Both the position numbers and the translations under genes were made by a program. This document shows positions 5,996 through 9,738 of a DNA stretch of 9,738 bases, one piece after another; the first letter of the stretch is position 1, and every line of letters begins with the position of its first letter. Origin of the DNA: an uncultured Eubacteriales bacterium. GTDB lineage: Bacteria > Bacillota > Clostridia > Oscillospirales > CAG-272. The DNA lies in contig USMO01000049.1 of the NCBI GenBank assembly GCA_900555785.1, positions 1-9,738 on the forward strand. The letters run 5' to 3'. The notes beneath the pieces are model-generated. The model searched no databases. It saw only the letters and a list, made by a program, of their open reading frames with translations, and was not told where the DNA came from.

Positions 5996-6574
5996 ATGAA
6001 GCGAAACGATCATCTGGCTCTGGCGGCGTGGCTTGTCAGATCATGCCCCGAACGCTGGACCAACCGCACCCTGCGGACCGCCTTTTATGCCGGGGCGATC
6101 CTGCCGGACAGCAATCCGGCAACCTATTTGCGCGGCATTACGCAAACCTGGTGCCCGAAGGGGCACAATACGGAGTGTTCCTATCCGCTGGTCCGGCGCC
6201 TGTTGGGGGAGCTGCGCCGCTCCGGCATTGGGACCGTGCTGCAGGCGTACCGGCTCGGCACGCTGTTCCACTACCTTGCCGATGCCTGCACCTACCCGCA
6301 CACCAAGGAATTTCACGGCAACATCGCCGTGCACAACCGCTACGAGCGCGCCCTGCATCGGGTCTTCCCGGCGGCGCTTCGGGCAGCGGACCGTGCGGTT
6401 CCGGTCCCCGCAGACCCGGAGCGGTTTCTGCGGTCCGTTTACGCGTCGCAGGTGTCGCTGGAGCATTCTCCGGCGCAGGATGCCGCGCGCATCATCCGTG
6501 TTTGCGCACAAATATGGGGGTCTGTTTTTCAAGAAAGCGCCGGAAAATACCCGATTTTAAATAAAAAGAGCTAA
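5996..6574 (+). CDS. Zinc-dependent phospholipase C-like protein
   Basis: A 192-residue protein resembling the zinc-dependent phospholipase C / S1-P1 nuclease-like fold (PF00882 type). These proteins use a cluster of His and Asp residues to hold zinc and hydrolyse phosphodiesters. Candidate ligands are His6 (NDHLALA), Asp38 (AGAILPDSN), His57 (KGHN), His92 and Asp96 (LFHYLAD), His102 (TYPH), His107 and His113. No signal peptide is visible, unlike secreted toxins, so a cytoplasmic role is likely and the true substrate is unknown. An in-frame TAA at 5990-5992 forbids an earlier start. The only strong Shine-Dalgarno, AAGGAG at 5973-5978, is 17 bases from the ATG, which is unusually far. The gene is divergent from the AraC-family regulator. 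Confidence 0.75.
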   Translation: MKRNDHLALAAWLVRSCPERWTNRTLRTAFYAGAILPDSNPATYLRGITQTWCPKGHNTECSYPLVRRLLGELRRSGIGTVLQAYRLGTLFHYLADACTYPHTKEFHGNIAVHNRYERALHRVFPAALRAADRAVPVPADPERFLRSVYASQVSLEHSPAQDAARIIRVCAQIWGSVFQESAGKYPILNKKS

Positions 6575-6580
6575 AAACAA

Positions 6581-6611
6581 AGATTTTGCCTTGACAAGGA
6601 GATCAAAATCT
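6581..6611. promoter_or_regulatory. Dyad centred on the glmM -35 box, possible operator
   Basis: AGATTTTG (6581-6588) is repeated inverted as CAAAATCT (6604-6611). Between them the palindrome CCTTG-A-CAAGG (6589-6599) contains the -35 TTGACA. The 31-base arrangement would place a bound dimer over the promoter. It could also form a weak RNA stem behind the preceding gene, though its loop is long. No known operator is recognised. Confidence 0.4.
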
Positions 6612-6619
6612 GATATAAT
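6591..6619 (+). promoter_or_regulatory. Consensus sigma-A promoter for glmM
   Basis: A perfect TTGACA (6591-6596), a 17-base spacer and a perfect TATAAT (6614-6619), with TGA as an extended -10. Transcription should start near 6626, leaving about 50 bases of leader before the ATG at 6677. The promoter starts only 17 bases after the stop of the upstream gene. Confidence 0.88.
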
Positions 6620-6676
6620 GTTAAAAGACTGCGAATGCAAGGACAAAAACAGGACCGGATTTGAAAGGAGTCTCTT

Positions 6677-8023
6677 ATGGGCAAATACTTCGGTACCGAT
6701 GGATTTCGCGGCGAGGCGGGGGTCACGCTGACCTCTGACCATGCGTATCGCATCGGTCGTTTTCTCGGCTGGTACTATTCCGACGGCGGCAAGAAAAAGG
6801 TCCGTGCGGTCATCGGCAAGGACACCCGCCGTTCCAGCTATATGTTTGAATATGCCATTGTCGCGGGGCTGACCGCATCCGGCGCGGATGCCTATATGCT
6901 GCACGTGACCACCACCCCCAGCGTTTCCTATGCGGTTGCGGGGGACGATTTCGACTGCGGCGTGATGATTTCCGCCAGCCACAACCCCTTTTCGGACAAC
7001 GGCATCAAGCTCGTCAACCGGCGGGGGGAGAAGATTGACGACGAGACGATTGCGGCAATTGAGGATTACCTGGACGGCAAGGTCCCGGAGGTCCCGTTTG
7101 CAACCGGGGAGAACCTGGGGCAGATTGTGGACTACGCTGCGGGACGGAACCGCTATATCGGCTATCTGATTTCGCTGTCGCGCTATTCCTTCAAGCCCTT
7201 CCGCATCGGGCTGGACTGCGCAAACGGCGCGTCCTGGATGATTGCGCGGAGCGTGTTTGAGGCGCTGGGCGCGCAGGTGTCGGTGATTAACGCGTCTCCG
7301 GACGGGCTGAACATCAATCGCGGCGCCGGCTCGACGCACATTGAGGGGTTGGTCCGTCACGTGCGCGAGAACCGGCTGGATGTCGGGTTTGCGTTTGACG
7401 GCGATGCCGACCGCTGCCTGGCTGTGGACGAGAACGGCGACGTTGTGAACGGCGACCACATTCTGTATATTCTGGGCAGCCAGATGAAGAAGGCGGGCGA
7501 ACTGACCAACAACACGGTTGTCACCACGATCATGTCGAACATGGGGCTTTATAAGGCGCTGCGCGAAGCGGGAATCGACTATGTGCAGACCTCGGTCGGT
7601 GACCGCTATGTTTACGAGAACATGGTTGCAACCGGCAACTGCATCGGCGGCGAGCAGTCGGGGCACATCATTCTGTCGAAGTACGCCACGACGGGCGACG
7701 GCATTCTGACGGCAATCAAGCTGATGGAGACGATGATCAGCACCAAGCTGCCGCTCTCCAAGTTGGCAGAGCCTGTGACGATGTTCCCGCAGGTTCTGAA
7801 GAATCTGCGCGTTTCCGACAAGGCTGCGGTGCGCAACGATCCCGATGTACAGGCTGCCCTGAAAAAAGCTGCCGGCGAGCTTGGCGACACGGGGCGCATC
7901 CTGCTGCGCGAGAGCGGCACCGAGCCGGTTGTGCGCGTGATGGCAGAAGCGCCGACCGAGCGCATCTGCGAAGAAAAAGTCAATTCCGTCATCTCCGTAA
8001 TTCAGGAGAAGGGGCTGGCTTGA
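6677..8023 (+). CDS. glmM: Phosphoglucosamine mutase
   Basis: GlmM interconverts glucosamine-6-phosphate and glucosamine-1-phosphate, the second step of the bacterial route from fructose-6-P to UDP-GlcNAc for peptidoglycan. The 448 residues match the usual length. Motifs in order are KYFGTDGFRG (3-12); the phosphoserine loop MISASHNPFSDNGIK (97-111) with Ser101; the magnesium loop FDGDADR (240-246) with Asp241, Asp243 and Asp245; the sugar-binding GGEQSGH (324-330); and the phosphate-binding RESGTEP (411-417). The ATG at 6677 has AAAGGAG (6664-6670) 6 bases upstream. It leads the amino-sugar block, with the GlmU-like gene and glmS behind it on the same strand. The 271 bases after it carry two long hairpins, so readthrough into the next gene may be partial. 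Confidence 0.97.
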   Translation: MGKYFGTDGFRGEAGVTLTSDHAYRIGRFLGWYYSDGGKKKVRAVIGKDTRRSSYMFEYAIVAGLTASGADAYMLHVTTTPSVSYAVAGDDFDCGVMISASHNPFSDNGIKLVNRRGEKIDDETIAAIEDYLDGKVPEVPFATGENLGQIVDYAAGRNRYIGYLISLSRYSFKPFRIGLDCANGASWMIARSVFEALGAQVSVINASPDGLNINRGAGSTHIEGLVRHVRENRLDVGFAFDGDADRCLAVDENGDVVNGDHILYILGSQMKKAGELTNNTVVTTIMSNMGLYKALREAGIDYVQTSVGDRYVYENMVATGNCIGGEQSGHIILSKYATTGDGILTAIKLMETMISTKLPLSKLAEPVTMFPQVLKNLRVSDKAAVRNDPDVQAALKKAAGELGDTGRILLRESGTEPVVRVMAEAPTERICEEKVNSVISVIQEKGLA

Positions 8024-8037
8024 GAATGGGGGAGACC

Positions 8038-8086
8038 TTGGAGAGGGAAGGAATCCCCTTTCGGAGGGTGTTCCTTTCCTCTCCAA
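8038..8086. repeat. Long hairpin directly after glmM
   Basis: TTGGAGAGGGAAGGAA (8038-8053) pairs with TTCCTTTCCTCTCCAA (8071-8086): 16 pairs, one of them G-U. Inside, CCCT (8056-8059) pairs with AGGG (8065-8068) around a 5-base loop. It starts 15 bases after the glmM stop codon. No T-tract follows on the plus strand, so it may be an mRNA-stabilising or processing stem, or part of an inserted element, not a classic terminator. Confidence 0.65.
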
Positions 8087-8105
8087 ACCTCTCCTATCCT
8101 CCCCG

Positions 8106-8212
8106 AACTTTCCGGAGCCGGATCTCCTTGGGCGTGCGGAGCCGGGCAGGTGGGGAAGGCTGTAGAGTGGTGCTGCCGGTGCAGGTGGAAGGAGATCCGG
8201 CTCCGGAAAGTT
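8106..8212. repeat. Perfect 24-bp inverted repeat between glmM and the GlmU-like gene
   Basis: Positions 8106-8129 are the exact reverse complement of 8189-8212, with 59 bases between. The arm core CGGAGCCGG (8113-8121) recurs at 8137-8145 inside the loop, so the right arm could pair with either copy over that core. The right arm runs into TTTTT (8211-8215), which gives it a terminator-like 3' end. The length and perfection also fit a small non-coding element such as a MITE. No target-site duplication is evident and no transposase is nearby. Confidence 0.7.
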
Positions 8213-8294
8213 TTTGGCGGATGGAGCGGTGTGGATTTTGTCGAAGCCTCGACAGGTGCAGGAATTTTTGGAAGACAGGAAAGGAAGAAACGGT

Positions 8295-8990
8295 ATGAGG
8301 GAAGAAAAGAAATTGGTTCAGGCGTTGACGGTGCGGGAACTGTTTCGCAGCCCGGAGCATACGCTGGCGTGGGAGTATCTTTCGGGGTTTGATTATCCCT
8401 GGGAGGCTCTGGACGGGCTGAAGGAATACATTCTGGCTTTGGGTGCCAAGCTGTCCCCGGATGCATACGATTGTCAGGACGGCAATATCTGGGTTGCGAA
8501 GAGCGCAACGGTTTACCCGACTGCGACCATTCTGGGACCCGCCATCATTGGGGAGCGGACCGAGGTACGCCCCGGTGCGTTCATTCGCGGGAGTGTTCTG
8601 GTTGGGGACGATGCGGTTGTCGGAAATTCGACCGAGCTGAAGAACTGCATTCTGTTCGACCGGGTACAGGTGCCGCATTTCAACTATGTCGGGGATGCGA
8701 TTTTGGGTTATGCGTCGCACATGGGCGGCGGGGCGATTACCTCGAACGTCAAGAGCGACAAGACCCCGGTGGTCATCAAGGGCGAGGATTTTTCGATTCC
8801 GACCGGCAGAAAAAAAGTTGGTGCGATGCTGGGTGATTTTGTGGAGGTCGGATGCAACAGCGTCCTCAACCCCGGAACGGTCATCGGCGAGCATTCCAAC
8901 GTCTACCCCTTATCGGCAGTTCGCGGGTACATCCCCGCTGGACATATCTACAAAGCAAAAGGAGAAGTGGTAAAGAAGAAAAAAGATTGA
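8295..8990 (+). CDS. Left-handed beta-helix acyltransferase, GlmU C-terminal-like
   Basis: A 231-residue protein with a helical N-terminal part (1-60) and then hexapeptide-repeat turns of a left-handed beta helix (about 62-215), such as ATVYPTATILGPAIIGERTE and VRPGAFIRGSVLVGDDAVVG. VPHFNYVGDAILG (126-138) followed by GGGAITSNVKSDKTPVVI (144-161) parallels the acetyltransferase half of GlmU, where the matching histidine (His363 in E. coli) is the catalytic base; here it is His128. The N-terminal uridylyltransferase domain of GlmU, with its nucleotide-binding glycine-rich start, is absent. It probably acetylates glucosamine-1-phosphate or a related amino sugar, which its place between glmM and glmS supports. 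Such proteins are often annotated as UDP-GlcNAc pyrophosphorylase, which the missing domain does not support. The ATG at 8295 has GGAAG 7 bases before it; an upstream TTG at 8214 would begin beside the inverted-repeat arm and is rejected. Confidence 0.85.
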   Translation: MREEKKLVQALTVRELFRSPEHTLAWEYLSGFDYPWEALDGLKEYILALGAKLSPDAYDCQDGNIWVAKSATVYPTATILGPAIIGERTEVRPGAFIRGSVLVGDDAVVGNSTELKNCILFDRVQVPHFNYVGDAILGYASHMGGGAITSNVKSDKTPVVIKGEDFSIPTGRKKVGAMLGDFVEVGCNSVLNPGTVIGEHSNVYPLSAVRGYIPAGHIYKAKGEVVKKKKD

Positions 8991-9036
8991 CCGGCGCGGC
9001 ATGGCGAGCCGCCTTCAAACAAGACCTACCTTGGAT

Positions 9037-9109
9037 AAAATTCTTGAAATTCTTAAAAACTTCTTCTAAGAAGTTTTTAAGCAGGGGTTGGGACGGAGTC
9101 CCAAGGTCT
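9037..9109 (+). repeat. Intergenic double-hairpin repeat, copy D
   Basis: AAAATTCTTG (9037-9046), a 5-base spacer, then a 14-bp stem CTTAAAAACTTCTT (9052-9065) / AAGAAGTTTTTAAG (9068-9081). After 6 bases comes a 7-bp stem, TTGGGAC (9088-9094) / GTCCCAA (9098-9104), and then the conserved AAGGTCT. It ends about 20 bases before the glmS ribozyme. No promoter is clear in 8991-9128, so glmS may be transcribed through the repeat from upstream. Confidence 0.85.
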
Positions 9110-9127
9110 ACCCGAAAATCAGGGTAA

Positions 9128-9320
9128 TGATAGCGCCAGACCGGCGAGAGCCGGTTGACGAGGGGAGAAGTGATCGAACATTCGGCGGATGCTTCTCCGG
9201 CACAACGGGATGCCGACAGAACGGAACAAATATGCGGGTAACCGCAAAACAATCTCCGATCGATCCCACAGATACCGCAGGCAACTCCGGAATACCGGAG
9301 GGGCTTTGTCGGCATACTAT
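9128..9320 (+). ncRNA. glmS ribozyme (glucosamine-6-phosphate-activated, self-cleaving)
   Basis: The leader of glmS carries the conserved core of the glmS ribozyme, which cleaves its own mRNA with glucosamine-6-P as cofactor and so lowers GlmS when the product is abundant. AGCGCCAGA (9132-9140) matches the cleavage region, with the cut expected between A9132 and G9133. Helix P1 is ACCGGC (9140-9145) / GCCGGT (9150-9155) with a GAGA loop. The invariant TTGACGAGG (9155-9163) follows. GGAGAAG (9164-9170) pairs with CTTCTCC (9192-9198), enclosing ATCGAACATTCGGCGGATG, close to the family core. TGCGG-GTAA-CCGCA follows near 9233. Farther 3' are a CTCCGG/CCGGAG hairpin (9285-9300) and a 9-bp long-range pairing of 9210-9218 with 9307-9315. 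The exact ends are uncertain. Confidence 0.95.
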
Positions 9321-9345
9321 GTGGAGAAAAAGGAGATTTTTTGTC

Positions 9346-9738
9346 ATGTGCGGAATTATCGGTTATACGGGAACTGCGAACGCGGTTCCGAAGATGCTCA
9401 AGGGGCTGTCGGTGCTGGAGTATCGCGGCTATGATTCGGTCGGCATTGCGGCGCAGGTCGCGGACGGGACCGATGTGGTCAAGTGCAAGGGGCGCATCCA
9501 TGCGCTGGAGGAAAAGCTGCGCGACGAGCCGGTCGATGGCAGCCATTGCGCCGTGGGGCACACGCGCTGGGCAACGCACGGCGGACCTTCCGACCGCAAC
9601 GCCCACCCGCACCGGTCGGGCAACGTCATTCTGGTCCATAACGGCATCATCGAAAACTATAAAGCGCTCAAGGAGACCTTGGCGGCAAAGGGCGTAACTT
9701 TTCAGTCCGAGACCGACACCGAGGTTGCGGCAGCGCTG
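9346..9738 (+). CDS. glmS: Glutamine-fructose-6-phosphate aminotransferase, N-terminal part (cut by window end)
   Basis: GlmS makes glucosamine-6-phosphate from fructose-6-phosphate and glutamine, the first committed step to UDP-GlcNAc. The visible 131 residues cover part of the N-terminal glutaminase domain. They include the nucleophile Cys2 (exposed after Met removal) in MCGIIGY, LEYRGYDSVGIA (24-35), GHTRWATHGGPSDRNAHPH (71-89) with Arg74, VHNGIIENY (97-105) with Asn99 and Gly100, and ETDTEV (122-127) with Asp124. The two sugar-isomerase domains lie beyond the window. AAGGAG (9330-9335) is 10 bases before the ATG. The ribozyme directly upstream fixes both the identity and the start, and separates this gene from GlmS-like paralogues such as sugar-specific aminotransferases. 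Confidence 0.97.
   Translation, partial: MCGIIGYTGTANAVPKMLKGLSVLEYRGYDSVGIAAQVADGTDVVKCKGRIHALEEKLRDEPVDGSHCAVGHTRWATHGGPSDRNAHPHRSGNVILVHNGIIENYKALKETLAAKGVTFQSETDTEVAAAL

Noticed and set aside
5894..6013. N-terminal extension of the AraC-family gene to 6013
   Set aside because: It would begin upstream of a perfect promoter on the same strand, so the mRNA could not contain that start.
6557..8086. Long minus-strand open frame (509 codons) antisense to glmM
   Set aside because: glmM is certain by motif and promoter; GC-rich third codon positions keep the antisense frame open, and the translation has no recognisable domain.

Overview
The window looks like chromosomal DNA from a Gram-positive anaerobe of the Clostridia, probably a GC-rich gut lineage near the Oscillospiraceae/Ruminococcaceae. 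The evidence is strong Shine-Dalgarno sites (AAGGAGG, AAAGGAG), consensus sigma-A promoters with extended -10 TGn motifs, a glmS ribozyme, and codons rich in G/C at third positions. The taxonomic placement is inference. All nine genes look like housekeeping or conserved accessory genes. I see no phage, integrase, transposase, CRISPR, rRNA or tRNA.

Layout. Positions 1-114 hold a hairpin and a partial copy of an intergenic repeat. A minus-strand pair follows: an HD-domain protein (747-1355) whose stop overlaps the GTG start of a small membrane protein (115-750). Divergent from it, across a 250-base promoter region, is pyruvate kinase (1606-3027) with an SCP2-like small protein directly behind it (3041-3427). 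Next come repeat copy B, a strong hairpin terminator and an M42 metallopeptidase on the minus strand (3707-4741). Repeat copy C and a structured gene-free stretch separate this from an AraC-family regulator (5081-5893, minus). The regulator is divergent from a zinc-dependent phospholipase C-like gene (5996-6574).

The right third is an amino-sugar block on the plus strand. It holds phosphoglucosamine mutase glmM (6677-8023), a stand-alone left-handed beta-helix protein resembling the acetyltransferase half of GlmU (8295-8990), and glmS (from 9346, cut by the window end). A clear glmS self-cleaving ribozyme lies in the glmS leader. GlmS makes glucosamine-6-P, GlmM converts it to glucosamine-1-P, and the GlmU-like protein is a plausible acetylator of that product, so the block reads as most of the route to UDP-GlcNAc. 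The ribozyme would cut the glmS message when glucosamine-6-P is abundant.

The least explained signal is a family of intergenic double-hairpin repeats: three full copies, one of them inverted, and one partial copy. They share fixed flanks and spacing, while the variable part of the first stem differs between copies with every change compensated in the other arm. Other oddities are two long stems between glmM and the GlmU-like gene, a dyad centred on the glmM -35 box, and an intergenic segment with mutually exclusive hairpins at 4949-5035.
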